This document shows, in pieces, positions 1 through 9,652 of a stretch of DNA of 64,000 nt. Under the pieces are notes generated by a model. It saw only the letters and a list, made by a program, of their open reading frames with translations. It made no database searches and was not told the origin of the DNA. Within the stretch, counting starts at the first letter, position 1. Each line of letters opens with the position of its first letter. Source of the stretch: Paracoccaceae bacterium (GTDB lineage: Bacteria; Pseudomonadota; Alphaproteobacteria; Rhodobacterales; Rhodobacteraceae). The stretch covers positions 1-64,000 of the forward strand of contig VYFX01000077.1 in the NCBI GenBank assembly GCA_009842205.1, given 5' to 3'. Both the position numbers and the translations under genes were made by a program.

Positions 1-110
1 AACATTTACCATGTAATGATCCATAGGTTGATTATTTTGATACCTGAATAGTTACTCAATAATTTATATTATCAAGCAGTAATTCATAAAAAAACAACGA
101 ATGCAAAGGC

Positions 111-142
111 GCGGTTTTTACCGCAATAAGGTTTGTAAACCT
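111..142 (-). terminator. two small hairpins downstream of tRNA-Ser
   Basis: Positions 129-142 form AGGTTT-GT-AAACCT, and 111-115/120-124 form GCGGT-TTTT-ACCGC. Both lie just past the 3' end of the minus-strand tRNA and could release its transcript. Neither is followed by a strong minus-strand T-run, so this is a weak call. Confidence 0.3.
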
Positions 143-176
143 AAGTATATAATTACCTAAAAGTTTGTTTGGGAAA

Positions 177-264
177 TGGCGGAGAGACAGGGATTCGAAC
201 CCTGGGTACCCTAAGGTACAACGATTTTCGAGACCGCCCCGTTCGACCACTCCGGCACCTCTCC
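177..264 (-). tRNA. tRNA-Ser (anticodon CGA)
   Basis: Read on the minus strand, the gene folds as a class II tRNA. The acceptor stem GGAGAGG pairs with the 3' TCTCTCC, followed by a discriminator G and a genome-encoded CCA (177-179). The anticodon loop is CTCGAAA on a five-pair stem, giving anticodon CGA (serine, UCG codons). A long variable arm (GTACC-TTAG-GGTAC) is diagnostic of tRNA-Ser, and the T-arm is CAGGG-TTCGAAT-CCCTG. Length is 88 nt. Confidence 0.97.
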
Positions 265-389
265 GCAAATATTCAGCAATAATAAATAATCAGAGGGGAA
301 GTAATCTCAAGGAAATATTATATTTGTATGTAAACGGGTACAATTTGATTGCAAAAATTTTTCACCGGTTTTTGCTCGTGAGTTTCAAA

Positions 390-407
390 GTTTCATAAAA
401 GTTTAAT
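390..407 (+). promoter_or_regulatory. candidate Pho box upstream of pstS
   Basis: GTTTCATAAAAGTTTAAT has the 7+4+7 layout of the PhoB box (consensus CTGTCAT-N4-CTGTCAT) and matches 10 of the 14 fixed positions by hand. A further GTTTCA copy starts at 382. It lies about 80 bp before the pstS start, a sensible place for PhoB activation. The site is AT-rich, so a chance match is possible. Confidence 0.4.
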
Positions 408-485
408 ATTTCTTCAACAGAATCGAAATAAAGAAACAGTATCTCTCTTTCCAAATTATTATCTCGATTCGTAAGGAGAATATTG

Positions 486-1526
486 ATGAGATTTTTTAGA
501 ATTCTGATACCAGCATTTATTCTTATGCTGAGTGGAACGATTTCTGTCACCGCCCGGGACCAGATTAGCATTGTGGGTTCATCCACCGTATTTCCCTATA
601 CCCAAGCTGTAGCAGAGGAATTTTCCAATTTGACAGGCTCGCCTTCACCGATTGTGGAATCAACCGGAACGGGTGGTGGAATGAAGCTCTTTTGTAGTGG
701 TATAGGTGAATCATTTCCAGATTTGACCGGTGCCTCACGGTCTATGAAATCTTCAGAATACGAACTTTGTCAGGAGAATGGTGTAACTGATATTTCAGAA
801 GCGCTGATTGGATTTGATGGTCTTTCCATTGCAGGTTCTAGGTCCAATGAATCCGATTGGAACCTTTCTGTGGAAGAAATATTTTTGGCACTCGCCGCAG
901 AAGTACCTCAAGGTAGTGAAATGGTACCAAACTATTACACCAAATGGTCAGAAATAAACCCGGATCTCCCTGAAATTGATATTTTGACTTATGGACCACC
1001 TCCAACCTCGGGTACAAGGGATGCTTTTGTAGAATTGGCCATGCATGTCGGTTGTAAGAAATTGCCTTATGTTTCTGAAAATGGATTGGACAAGGACAAG
1101 GATTGGGTCAAGGAAAACTGTTCTAGAATGCGTCAGGATGGTCCCTTTGTCGAAGCAGGTGAGAATGACAACTTAATCGTACAGCGATTAAATGCAGATC
1201 CCGATGCCCTTGGTATTTTTGGTTATTCATTCCTTTATGAAAATCTGGATACCCTCAAGGCAGTGGCTATCAATGGAGTATTACCTGACATTGATACCAT
1301 TGGGGATAAATCTTACCCGATTTCAAGACCTCTGTATTTCTACACCAAGAATGTCCATCGTGGTGTAATTCCCAATTTCCAGGAATTCATTGAAGAATAC
1401 ATGTCTGATGAAGCACTTGGACCGGATGGCTATCTCGCCGAAAGAGGTTTGGTGACCTTGACTGAGGACGCCAGATCGAATTTGCAAAATGCTATCATAA
1501 ATGCTGTAAACATGGATCCTAAATAA
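486..1526 (+). CDS. pstS: phosphate ABC transporter substrate-binding protein PstS
   Basis: Periplasmic phosphate-binding protein that hands phosphate to the PstCAB importer. The 346-residue product opens with a signal peptide (about residues 1-23, MRFFRILIPAFILML...). The mature part has family hallmarks: IVGSSTVFPYTQAVAEEF, then STGTGGGMKLF for phosphate contact, and PPPTSGTRDAF. The ATG at 486 is preferred over the in-frame TTG at 483 because AAGGAG (473-478) sits 7 nt before the ATG. pstC follows 18 nt later, so they should be co-transcribed. A possible Pho box lies upstream. Confidence 0.95.
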   Translation: MRFFRILIPAFILMLSGTISVTARDQISIVGSSTVFPYTQAVAEEFSNLTGSPSPIVESTGTGGGMKLFCSGIGESFPDLTGASRSMKSSEYELCQENGVTDISEALIGFDGLSIAGSRSNESDWNLSVEEIFLALAAEVPQGSEMVPNYYTKWSEINPDLPEIDILTYGPPPTSGTRDAFVELAMHVGCKKLPYVSENGLDKDKDWVKENCSRMRQDGPFVEAGENDNLIVQRLNADPDALGIFGYSFLYENLDTLKAVAINGVLPDIDTIGDKSYPISRPLYFYTKNVHRGVIPNFQEFIEEYMSDEALGPDGYLAERGLVTLTEDARSNLQNAIINAVNMDPK

Positions 1527-1544
1527 TCTAGTTTACACTAAAAA

Positions 1545-2921
1545 ATGACCACCCTTGCTTTTGTTCTACTAATTATTTTTGCATCCCTCGGATGCGTTAT
1601 CAACCATAGATCGGCGGTTTCAATCAGAAACAGCGGTATTAGGCTTGCTTCCATTACTCTCTATCATGGCTTGTTTGCATTATTCCTTGTTTTTATCCCA
1701 ATTCTTGTATTGATATTGCTATGGTTGGTCCTACAGGAACCTCTCTTGGAATTCTATCTCTTGAGATCAGTTCTAGCGGAATATTTAGTTGAAGCTAGCA
1801 AGGGTGAAACGGATCTTGTATTGGCAGAAATTCGTTCCATTGCCAACGGAACCATATTTGGTGCACCAGAAGAATGGAAACTTGCTGCCGGAGAATATTT
1901 GGCATCCCTGCAGGATCTTTTTTCAAAATTACTCGTACTTACCGTTAGTGTATTGGCCCTTATTCTGATTTTTGTTGCAAGATACAAGGTACGATCGGAA
2001 TTTCGGGCACGTCAGAATGTGGAAAGGATTGTCACCTGGTTGATGATCGCCTGTTCTGTAGTGGCAATATTTACAACCTTGGGAATAATTGCATCGCTTT
2101 TGGTTGAAACCGGTAGGTTTTTCAGTTTGGTACCAATCACCGAATTTCTTTTTGGATTGAATTGGGAACCACAAATTCCGATGAGGGAAGATCAGGTCGC
2201 CGCTGAAGGTGCTTTCGGCTGGATACCAGTATTTGTAGGAACACTGGTTATAACCGCCGTTGCGTTGTTTATTTCGGTACCTGTAGGATTAATGTCCGCG
2301 ATTTATCTCAATGAATTTGCCAATCAAAGGATTAGATCATTTAGCAAACCCGTTCTGGAAATCCTTGCTGGAGTACCAACCATAGTTTATGGTTTTTTTG
2401 CTATTTTGGTTGTAACACCTGCATTTAGAAGTTTTGGTGATTCCGTCGGAATAGATGTTTCCCCGAATACTGCCCTGGCAGCAGGTGGAGTTATGGGTAT
2501 CATGCTTATTCCGTTTATTTCTTCCTTTACGGACGATGCCCTTTCCGCAGTGCCGAAATCCCTCAGGGATGGATCCCTTGCCTTGGGTGCTACACCATCG
2601 GAAACGATGTTGAAGGTTTTGTTCCCGGCAGCCATACCTGGTATCGTCGGAGGTATACTGCTTGCTGTCAGCAGGGCAATCGGGGAAACAATGATTGTTG
2701 TCATGGCTGCTGGATTAATTGCCAAACTTACCCTCAATCCCCTGGATAGTGTGACAACAGTTACTGTTCAGATCGTTACACTTTTGATTGGTGATACCTC
2801 ATTTGATAACCCTAAAACACTTGCAGCATTCGCACTTGGAATGATGCTCTTTATCGTAACCCTGATCATCAATATCTTTGCCCTTCGCATAGTTCAGAAA
2901 TACAGGGAAATCTATGATTGA
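1545..2921 (+). CDS. pstC: phosphate ABC transporter permease PstC
   Basis: Inner-membrane permease of the phosphate importer, 458 residues. This is the long form seen in alphaproteobacteria: an N-terminal region of about 200 residues with several hydrophobic segments precedes the classical permease domain. The permease domain (about 220-455) carries the conserved run LNEFANQRIRSFSKPVLEIL, then LAGVPTIVYGFFA, and a coupling (EAA-type) loop near SLALGATPSETMLKVLFPAA. The start is an ATG just after pstS. It works with PstA (next gene) and PstB, which is encoded about 59 kb further on. Confidence 0.94.
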   Translation: MTTLAFVLLIIFASLGCVINHRSAVSIRNSGIRLASITLYHGLFALFLVFIPILVLILLWLVLQEPLLEFYLLRSVLAEYLVEASKGETDLVLAEIRSIANGTIFGAPEEWKLAAGEYLASLQDLFSKLLVLTVSVLALILIFVARYKVRSEFRARQNVERIVTWLMIACSVVAIFTTLGIIASLLVETGRFFSLVPITEFLFGLNWEPQIPMREDQVAAEGAFGWIPVFVGTLVITAVALFISVPVGLMSAIYLNEFANQRIRSFSKPVLEILAGVPTIVYGFFAILVVTPAFRSFGDSVGIDVSPNTALAAGGVMGIMLIPFISSFTDDALSAVPKSLRDGSLALGATPSETMLKVLFPAAIPGIVGGILLAVSRAIGETMIVVMAAGLIAKLTLNPLDSVTTVTVQIVTLLIGDTSFDNPKTLAAFALGMMLFIVTLIINIFALRIVQKYREIYD

Positions 2922-2955
2922 TGATTCTTGAAGCATTAAATCGAACTAAAGATGA

Positions 2956-4224
2956 ATGAAAACTGAAATGGATACTATCAATCTTGTAAAACGAAGTCTT
3001 CCGAGACGGAACCGTAACCAAATAATCCTCAAGGGATTGGGGGTATCGGCAATTGTTTTTGCTTTCCTGATGCTGATTATTCTGATTTCTTCTCTGGTAA
3101 CCAGCGGTTACAAGGCCCTTACCCAAACTCATATTGAATTCAGTGTCTATATTGATCCGGCCAAAATCAAGCCGGAAAAACTTCCTAGGGGAAATTTCAA
3201 GGGTGTACTGCAGGATTCCATATTTGTTCACCATGAAGGGGAATTGTCCAAGAGCGGACAGAAACAGCTGGCTAAAATACTGAGCAATGGTGCTCAATTC
3301 GAATTGAGGGACAGGGTCGTTTCTGACCCAGGCTTAATTGGTCAGAGCATTACCTTGAAAGTACCAACTTCGGATCCTTACGATCAATTGAATAAAAATT
3401 TGATCGACCGGCAAACAGAGGAAGAATTTCGACGTTTGAAGGATAATGAAATCGTATGGTTTGATTCTCTGGATCAGAAAGGCTTGATTTCCAAACCCAT
3501 AAACTGGGGACTGATTTTGAATACTGACAGCCGTTTCCCCGAGTTGGCAGGTTTAAGGGGTGCCCTGATAGGTTCCTTCTGGGCACTTCTGGTTTGTTTT
3601 CTAATTTCATTTCCATTGGGTATTGGTGCAGCAATTTACCTGGAGGAATTTGCCACCAAGAATAAATTTAGCAATTTTATCGAAGTGAATATCAATAACC
3701 TCGCGGCTGTACCATCGGTAGTATTCGGTTTATTGGCACTTGCAGTATTTATTGGATGGGTGGGACTACCAAGATCAGCACCCCTGGTCGGAGGCATGAC
3801 CTTGGCCTTGATGACCATGCCAACAATAATCATTGCTACCCGGGCTGCCCTAAAGGCGGTCCCTCCCAGTATAAGGGAAGCAGCACTTGGAGTAGGAGCC
3901 TCTAGACAACAGGTTGTATTCGGGCATGTACTTCCCTTGGCCATGCCGGGCATTTTGACCGGTACCATCATCGGTTTGGCCCAGGCACTCGGAGAAACGG
4001 CTCCATTGCTACTCATTGGAATGAATGCCTTCATAACTTCGGCACCTGGTACGCCATTGGACACCTCAACAGCCTTGCCAACCCAGATATTCATTTGGGC
4101 CGACAGTCCGGAAAGAGGGTTTGTAAGCAGGGCTTCAGCAGCAATTCTGGTTTTGCTTACTTTTTTGATAACAATGAATGCCTTGGCAATCTACTTAAGG
4201 AACAAATTCGAAAGAACCTGGTAA
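2956..4224 (+). CDS. pstA: phosphate ABC transporter permease PstA
   Basis: Second permease subunit of the Pst importer, 422 residues. The first hydrophobic segment is at about 30-55. A long soluble periplasmic insert follows (about 55-190), as in long alphaproteobacterial PstA. The permease core follows, with IYLEEFATKN, NNLAAVPSVVFGLLALAVF and the coupling loop AALGVGASRQQVVFGHVLPL. The ATG at 2956 is taken; an internal ATG at 2968 is possible and neither has a clear ribosome site. No pstB follows, contrary to the usual order: the next gene is ribosomal protein L21. Confidence 0.93.
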   Translation: MKTEMDTINLVKRSLPRRNRNQIILKGLGVSAIVFAFLMLIILISSLVTSGYKALTQTHIEFSVYIDPAKIKPEKLPRGNFKGVLQDSIFVHHEGELSKSGQKQLAKILSNGAQFELRDRVVSDPGLIGQSITLKVPTSDPYDQLNKNLIDRQTEEEFRRLKDNEIVWFDSLDQKGLISKPINWGLILNTDSRFPELAGLRGALIGSFWALLVCFLISFPLGIGAAIYLEEFATKNKFSNFIEVNINNLAAVPSVVFGLLALAVFIGWVGLPRSAPLVGGMTLALMTMPTIIIATRAALKAVPPSIREAALGVGASRQQVVFGHVLPLAMPGILTGTIIGLAQALGETAPLLLIGMNAFITSAPGTPLDTSTALPTQIFIWADSPERGFVSRASAAILVLLTFLITMNALAIYLRNKFERTW

Positions 4225-4392
4225 AATTTCAAATGAATTTGGGTTTGAATAACAGTTTTTTTCGGCAAGTGTTGAAATTGCCCCAATAAGTTCAATATTC
4301 AACACCGAGCACCAACAGCTGTGTAAAGAACATTTTTTACTTGGTCAACATGCCAAGATACTACCATTTACCCCGGATTTATTGAGGAATCT

Positions 4393-4863
4393 ATGGACAA
4401 TTCAGAAACTCTGGAAGATGAGGAAGCAATCGACATTTCCGATGATGAAAATGTTGATGATATTGAAGTTACCGAGGACGACAGTATAGGGTTATATACT
4501 GTGATCAATCCGGAAGTTTCAGCGGTCTTTTCCTATAATGGTAAGCAATTTCCAGTCAAAGCCGGGGAACGATGCAAAATCCTTGATCTGGAAGTACCGG
4601 AGGTAGGGTCAGAGTTGACTGTTGATACTGTCATGATGGGTTCCGGATCGGAATCGGTTATGGGGAATCCGTACATACCTGATGCCAAAATTGTACTTGA
4701 ATCACTTGGATTAAGAACCAAGAAACTTATCAGTTTCAAGAAAAGACGTAGGAAACATTCATCGAAGACAACCAGAGGATACAGGCAAAAATCGACATTA
4801 TTCATGATCAAGAGTATTGAAATACCCGGTTTGCCCAATTCCTATTGTCAGAAAAATATTTAA
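4393..4863 (+). CDS. rplU: 50S ribosomal protein L21 with acidic N-terminal extension
   Basis: Large-subunit ribosomal protein bL21, recognised by the core LYTVIN...GKQFPVKAGERCKIL, the central VMMGSGSE...GNPYIPDAKI and the basic tail FKKRRRKHSSKTTRGYRQ. At 156 residues it is longer than the usual ~100. Residues 1-33 are an extra segment with 16 Asp/Glu, and a small insertion (PEVSAVFSY) precedes GKQF. The early start is supported by GAGG at 4384-4387, 5 nt before the ATG; there is no start codon at the canonical N-terminus. It pairs with rpmA as in most bacteria. Confidence 0.9.
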   Translation: MDNSETLEDEEAIDISDDENVDDIEVTEDDSIGLYTVINPEVSAVFSYNGKQFPVKAGERCKILDLEVPEVGSELTVDTVMMGSGSESVMGNPYIPDAKIVLESLGLRTKKLISFKKRRRKHSSKTTRGYRQKSTLFMIKSIEIPGLPNSYCQKNI

Positions 4864-4907
4864 CACTATTCTTTATCAACGGATTAAATTCAACTAGGGA
4901 ATAAATC

Positions 4908-5162
4908 ATGGCACATAAGAAAGCTGGTGGTTCTTCACGCAACGGTCGAGACTCGGCAGGCCGACGGCTGGGTGTAAAAAAGTTTGGTGGAGAGAAAGTA
5001 ATTCCTGGAAATATTCTGGTTCGTCAACGTGGAAATAAGTTCTGGGCAGGAGAGGGTACCGGTACCGGCAAGGACCATACCATTTTTGCGACTGCCGAGG
5101 GTCATGTGTCCTTCTCGAAAGGTTACAAGGGAAGAAGTTTTGTGTCAGTTACACAAGGCTAG
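4908..5162 (+). CDS. rpmA: 50S ribosomal protein L27
   Basis: bL27, 84 residues, located near the peptidyl-transferase centre. It begins [16 protein letters not shown] and continues [20 protein letters not shown], a textbook match over the full length. No N-terminal cleavage extension of the Firmicutes type is present. It lies 44 nt after rplU, and a rho-independent terminator separates it from obgE. Confidence 0.98.
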   Translation: MAHKKAGGSSRNGRDSAGRRLGVKKFGGEKVIPGNILVRQRGNKFWAGEGTGTGKDHTIFATAEGHVSFSKGYKGRSFVSVTQG

Positions 5163-5242
5163 GTCATCCAATCACTTATTGCCGGATTTATCAAAACTTT
5201 CATCTCTTTATTACCCTTTAACCACAAAAAACCATTCGAAGA

Positions 5243-5269
5243 AAAAGGCTGCAAGGAATGTAGCCTTTT
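5243..5269 (+). terminator. rho-independent terminator after rpmA
   Basis: An 11-bp stem AAAAGGCTGCA / TGTAGCCTTTT (one G-U pair) with loop AGGAA, whose 3' arm ends in TTTT. It lies between rpmA and obgE, so obgE probably also has its own promoter or depends on read-through. Confidence 0.75.
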
Positions 5270-5305
5270 ATTGTATATTTGCGAACTTTAGATTTTGGAT
5301 TTAAG

Positions 5306-6343
5306 ATGCAATTCCTGGATTTGGCGAAAATTAAAGTCCGTTCTGGTTCCGGGGGCAATGGAGCAGTCAGCTTTCGCAAGGAAAAGTTCATTGAGTTTGG
5401 CGGCCCCGACGGAGGTAATGGAGGGAAGGGGGGAGATGTCATCATCAGAACCCAGGAAAGTCTCAACACCTTGATTGATTTTTCCTATCGGCGTAATTTT
5501 TTCGCTGGCAATGGCAAATCCGGTAGCGGCAGGCAAAGACATGGATCTAATGGCAATGATGTCATACTAGATGTTCCGATTGGTACTGAAATCCTTGATG
5601 AATCACGGTCCGTATTGCTTTTTGACCTGATAGCTAAAGATCAACAGGTAACCTTGCTTCAGGGTGGAACCGGTGGCTTTGGCAATGCCCACTTCAAATC
5701 ATCAACCAACCAAGCCCCACGCATTGCTAATTCGGGTATGGCAGGCAAAGAGCTCACCATCTATTTGCGTTTGAAGATCTTTGCTGATGTTGGTCTGGTA
5801 GGTTTGCCCAATTCGGGTAAATCCACATTTTTGTCGGCTGTATCGAATGCCAAGCCCAAAAGTGGTGATTATCCCTTTACCACACTGTATCCCAAATTGG
5901 GACTGGTTAACAGGGGCGATATCGATTTTACCATAGCGGATATTCCGGGTTTGATTCAGGGTTCCAGTGAAGGCAAGGGTTTGGGTGACAGGTTTTTGGG
6001 ACATGTTGAGAGAAGTTCCGTTTTGTTGCATCTGATTGATGGTACCAGCAATGATCCAAGGAAGGATTTTGAGATAATTGATACTGAATTGAAAAGATAT
6101 GGCAATGGACTTTCTACCAAACCCAGGATTGTTGCGGTAAATAAGATCGATCAAATTGATTCTGATATGACAAAATTCATGGAAGAGCTTGCAACCGAAA
6201 TCCCTTATAAAATATACCCGGTATCTGCCCTGATGCGTATCGGTCTAGGTGATTGTTTGGAAAATTTGGCTCAAGCACTCGTGGATGAACAGTGTTCAAA
6301 GAAAGAATCTCATGACGAAATGAGCACCAAATGGACACCCTGA
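5306..6343 (+). CDS. obgE: GTPase Obg/CgtA
   Basis: Essential ribosome-associated GTPase involved in 50S maturation and stress control, 345 residues. The N-terminal glycine-rich Obg fold (1-160) starts MQFLDLAKIKVRSGSGGNG. The G domain carries GLPNSGKST (P-loop), DIPGLI (G3) and NKID (G4). The start is the ATG at 5306; an upstream in-frame TTG at 5279 would add a nine-residue non-conserved leader. The C-terminus is short, without the OCT domain of Firmicutes Obg. Its stop overlaps the start of proB. Confidence 0.96.
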   Translation: MQFLDLAKIKVRSGSGGNGAVSFRKEKFIEFGGPDGGNGGKGGDVIIRTQESLNTLIDFSYRRNFFAGNGKSGSGRQRHGSNGNDVILDVPIGTEILDESRSVLLFDLIAKDQQVTLLQGGTGGFGNAHFKSSTNQAPRIANSGMAGKELTIYLRLKIFADVGLVGLPNSGKSTFLSAVSNAKPKSGDYPFTTLYPKLGLVNRGDIDFTIADIPGLIQGSSEGKGLGDRFLGHVERSSVLLHLIDGTSNDPRKDFEIIDTELKRYGNGLSTKPRIVAVNKIDQIDSDMTKFMEELATEIPYKIYPVSALMRIGLGDCLENLAQALVDEQCSKKESHDEMSTKWTP

Positions 6344-7446
6344 ATTCGTTCCAACAAGCCACGAAGATTATCATCAAAATTGGCTCTTCACTTTTGGTCA
6401 ACAGTAAGACCGGTCAATTGAATGCCAAATGGTTGCGAACACTTGCCGAAGATATTGATTACCTCAAGCAGCAGGGCAAGCAGGTCGTAATTGTTTCCTC
6501 GGGTTCAATAGCACTGGGCAGGAGAATTTTGGAATTTCCGGAAGGAAAGTTGTCATTGGAGCAAACCCAGGCTTCTGCTGCATGTGGACAAATCAAATTG
6601 GCTGGCATGTATGAGGAAATACTTAAGCCTTTTGGTCATAAAACGGCACAAATCCTGCTGACATTGGATGACAATGACAACCGCAAGCGCTTTTTGAATG
6701 CCCGGGCAACAATGTCGACCTTGCTGGCCATGGGGGTAGTTCCGATAATCAATGAAAATGATAGCATTGCGACCGATGAAATAAGGTTTGGGGACAATGA
6801 TCGTCTTGCTGCCCAGGTATCGGTAATGATCGGCGCAGACATATTGGTACTTTTTTCAGATGTTGATGGTTTATACGACAAGGATCCCAGAAAACATTCC
6901 GACGCAGTGCGATTGGAAACGGTCTCTTCAGTTGATTCAAAAATCTTTGCCATGGCTGGTTCGACGGGTACAGATCTATCAAGTGGTGGCATGAAAACCA
7001 AATTGATTGCAGCCCGAACGGCCATTAAGGCAGGTTGTGCCATGGTCATATCTGAAGGAAAGGTAAATCATCCTGTACAGCATTTGTTAAAAGGCGGAAA
7101 CTGTACCTGGTTTATTCCTGAACATGATCCCCAGATCGCCAGAAAACATTGGATTGCCTCTATGAAACCCAAAGGAAGTGTTTATATTGATGATGGTGCG
7201 GTTCAGGCCTTGCAAAGTGGCAAATCCCTTCTTCCAGCCGGAGTTCATAAGGTAGTTGGAACATTTGGCAGAGGTGATGCTGTTGAGATAATTTCTCGCA
7301 AGGGAGAACGATTGGGTGCAGGACTGATTCGTTACAACAAAACCGAAAGTGAATTGATCAAAGGGCACAAATCCAGCGAAATCGAGCAAATTCTCGGTTT
7401 CCCCGGAAGGGCTGCCTTGATACACAGAGATGATATGTCTTGGTGA
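6331..7446 (+). CDS. proB: glutamate 5-kinase
   Basis: First step of proline synthesis: ATP-dependent phosphorylation of L-glutamate to glutamyl 5-phosphate in the cytosol. The 371 residues comprise the amino-acid kinase domain (about 8-260; IIIKIGSSLLV, VSSGSIALGR, NENDSIATDEIRFGDND, GGMKTKLIAAR) and a C-terminal PUA domain (about 280-365). The start codon overlaps the obgE stop by 13 nt, so the two are translationally coupled. ProB is classically feedback-inhibited by proline. proA follows. Confidence 0.97.
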   Translation: MDTLNSFQQATKIIIKIGSSLLVNSKTGQLNAKWLRTLAEDIDYLKQQGKQVVIVSSGSIALGRRILEFPEGKLSLEQTQASAACGQIKLAGMYEEILKPFGHKTAQILLTLDDNDNRKRFLNARATMSTLLAMGVVPIINENDSIATDEIRFGDNDRLAAQVSVMIGADILVLFSDVDGLYDKDPRKHSDAVRLETVSSVDSKIFAMAGSTGTDLSSGGMKTKLIAARTAIKAGCAMVISEGKVNHPVQHLLKGGNCTWFIPEHDPQIARKHWIASMKPKGSVYIDDGAVQALQSGKSLLPAGVHKVVGTFGRGDAVEIISRKGERLGAGLIRYNKTESELIKGHKSSEIEQILGFPGRAALIHRDDMSW

Positions 7447-7476
7447 ATATTGATTTGAATTGAGTGGATTGGTTAG

Positions 7477-8730
7477 ATGGATACAATAGACCTTGTCAGG
7501 GATTTGGGAAAAAAGGCCAAGCAGGCTTCTAGTGTTCTGGCAATAGCTTCTTGTGAGACAAAAAACAAGGCACTGGAAAGGGCCCGAGAGGTTATCAACA
7601 CAAATAGAAGTGCCATTATGGATGCTAACAGGGAAGATCTGCGCAAGGGTAGTAAGAAAGGACTTTCTTCAGCCATGCTTGATCGGCTGGAATTGACCTC
7701 GGATAGATTGGACGATCTTGAGAATTCGATTTCGAATATTGCCCAGCAGCATGACCCGGTTGGCAAGGTCCTTGCAACCTGGGATAGACCCTCAGGTCTG
7801 AAAATCAAAAGAGTCACCACGCCCTTGGGTGTCATAGGGGTAATTTTTGAATCCCGTCCAAATGTAACCATTGATGCCTCAGCCCTGTGTCTGAAGGCAG
7901 GTAATGCTTCAATTTTACGTGGTGGTTCGGATAGTTTTCATACCTCCAAGGAACTTCACAGATGTTTTATCGAAGGAATTATCCAAGAAGGATTGCCATC
8001 AGCAACATCACAATTTGTTCCGACAACTGACCGGTCAGCAGTAGGTGCAATGTTGGGGTTGTCTGAATTCATTGATGTAATTGTACCACGGGGAGGGCGA
8101 AACCTCGTGGAAAGGGTTCAGCAGGAGGCTAGGGTACCGGTTTTTGCTCACCTTGAGGGAATTTGCCATGTCTATGTTGACAGGGATGCCGACTTGAACA
8201 AGGCTCGACGGGTAGTTGTTAATGCCAAGACAAGACGTACCGGAATTTGTGGCGCTGCCGAATGTCTGTTGATTGATGAAAATGTTGCTTTCGAAAATGG
8301 CGAACTTCTAGTGCGGGATCTTCTTGAGAAGGGGGTCGAAGTAAGAACGGATAGGAAATATTCATCGGTTGACGGGACTGTTCAAGCCAGTGACATGGAT
8401 TACGGCAAGGAGTATCTGGACACGATAATTGCCGTAAAAACCGTCAAGGGTGTCAATGGGGCCATTGACCACATCAAGCGATACGGTTCTGGCCATACGG
8501 ATGCAATAATTACGGAAAATGATGCCACGGCCGAGAAATTCTTCAACAATCTGGATTCAGCCATACTCATGAAAAATGCGTCAACGCAATTTGCCGATGG
8601 GGGTGAATTCGGAATGGGGGCGGAAATTGGAATTGCAACAGGCAAGATTCATGCACGGGGTCCCGTGGGAACTGAACAACTGGTGAGTTTCAAATACCTG
8701 GTCGAGGGAGATGGAACCATACGTCCATAG
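7477..8730 (+). CDS. proA: gamma-glutamyl phosphate reductase
   Basis: NADPH-dependent reduction of glutamyl phosphate to glutamate semialdehyde, the second step of proline synthesis. The 417 residues match ProA throughout: [43 protein letters not shown], the catalytic cysteine in [15 protein letters not shown], and the C-terminal [16 protein letters not shown] and [13 protein letters not shown]. It sits 30 nt after proB. Confidence 0.97.
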   Translation: MDTIDLVRDLGKKAKQASSVLAIASCETKNKALERAREVINTNRSAIMDANREDLRKGSKKGLSSAMLDRLELTSDRLDDLENSISNIAQQHDPVGKVLATWDRPSGLKIKRVTTPLGVIGVIFESRPNVTIDASALCLKAGNASILRGGSDSFHTSKELHRCFIEGIIQEGLPSATSQFVPTTDRSAVGAMLGLSEFIDVIVPRGGRNLVERVQQEARVPVFAHLEGICHVYVDRDADLNKARRVVVNAKTRRTGICGAAECLLIDENVAFENGELLVRDLLEKGVEVRTDRKYSSVDGTVQASDMDYGKEYLDTIIAVKTVKGVNGAIDHIKRYGSGHTDAIITENDATAEKFFNNLDSAILMKNASTQFADGGEFGMGAEIGIATGKIHARGPVGTEQLVSFKYLVEGDGTIRP

Positions 8731-8774
8731 AAGGGATTAAATTCTGATCTTGATCAATCAATCCAATTTGCGAT

Positions 8775-9353
8775 TCAAGATCCCCAACTTCTTATTTCGG
8801 CACAATCAAAATGTACAAAACTGGATCTTGAATATTTTCCTACACCACCTGAACGACACGTCTCTCCAGCCCTGGCAAGTTGATTCGTTGAAACACCCTT
8901 AACCCTAACATCAGCAGCCATCCCGACCGTATGATAGGAATTTTTGGATACAGACCTTGGTGATCTTTTTCTCAACATTTCATTTGTAGCGACCGTCCTG
9001 TATCCACTCAGTAGCTGGATGGGTTCATTGGTTTCCAGGATTTTATGAACAGCCGATAGGATATTGATGGTTCTTTTATCAATTTGCTTCCATCTATTCT
9101 TTCGCCAGTCACGCATGAACTTGCTTATTTCAACCAATGCATCGGGAATATATTCTCCTTCGATCCAATATATCATTTTGATATTTTCATTGGTTTGGCC
9201 ATTGTACATCTGGAGTTGGCGATAAATTCCTGCACCTTTCAGAAACCCCGGGGCTTTTGAGTAAACTGGGGCAGAGGTAGTAATCAAAAGAGCTGCAGCT
9301 CCAGTACCCAGTAGGAAACTTCTTCGGTTAAAACTGCTTTTAATATCTTCCAT
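8775..9353 (-). CDS. DUF882 / YcbK-family murein peptidase, Tat-exported
   Basis: 192-residue exported protein of the M15-like D-Ala peptidase fold (DUF882). The N-terminus NRRSFLLGTGAAALL is a twin-arginine signal. The zinc-site residues appear as YHTVGMAADVRV (His and Asp) and SFVHFD (distal His). The central LLSGYRT motif is typical. It probably trims peptide stems of peptidoglycan. It is divergent from the L,D-transpeptidase gene, and in other alphaproteobacteria DUF882 proteins often neighbour such enzymes (recalled, not checked). Confidence 0.85.
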   Translation of the reverse strand: MEDIKSSFNRRSFLLGTGAAALLITTSAPVYSKAPGFLKGAGIYRQLQMYNGQTNENIKMIYWIEGEYIPDALVEISKFMRDWRKNRWKQIDKRTINILSAVHKILETNEPIQLLSGYRTVATNEMLRKRSPRSVSKNSYHTVGMAADVRVKGVSTNQLARAGETCRSGGVGKYSRSSFVHFDCAEIRSWGS

Positions 9354-9652
9354 TAATCAGGAATCTCCACCCTCTCCATTCAAATTGGAACTGAAATTAT
9401 TTTTTTATTTATATTGAGTCTATGAAATTTATTTATGTCTGCAACATGATTTTTAGTTTTTGGAAACTGTTCAAGCACTTTAATTTAACTCAAACAATCT
9501 CTTGTTATGATCCATCAATTTAATCCATTTTGAATCCTGAGCAAGTATAATTGAAAAAAAATTTAACCACATGAGTACCTTTAAAGTTTGGACATACCTT
9601 GTTTAGAAACATAGAACGAGGTATATATAAACAAAAACCGTTGAGGCATCTG
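9354..9652. other. divergent intergenic region
   Basis: About 300 AT-rich bases between the DUF882 gene (minus) and the L,D-transpeptidase gene (plus). It must hold both promoters. I see no convincing -35/-10 pair, hairpin or small gene. Confidence 0.4.

Noticed and set aside
4225-4392. Expected pstB right after pstA
   Set aside because: The 168-base gap has no open frame with ABC motifs; the true pstB is at 62164-62925.
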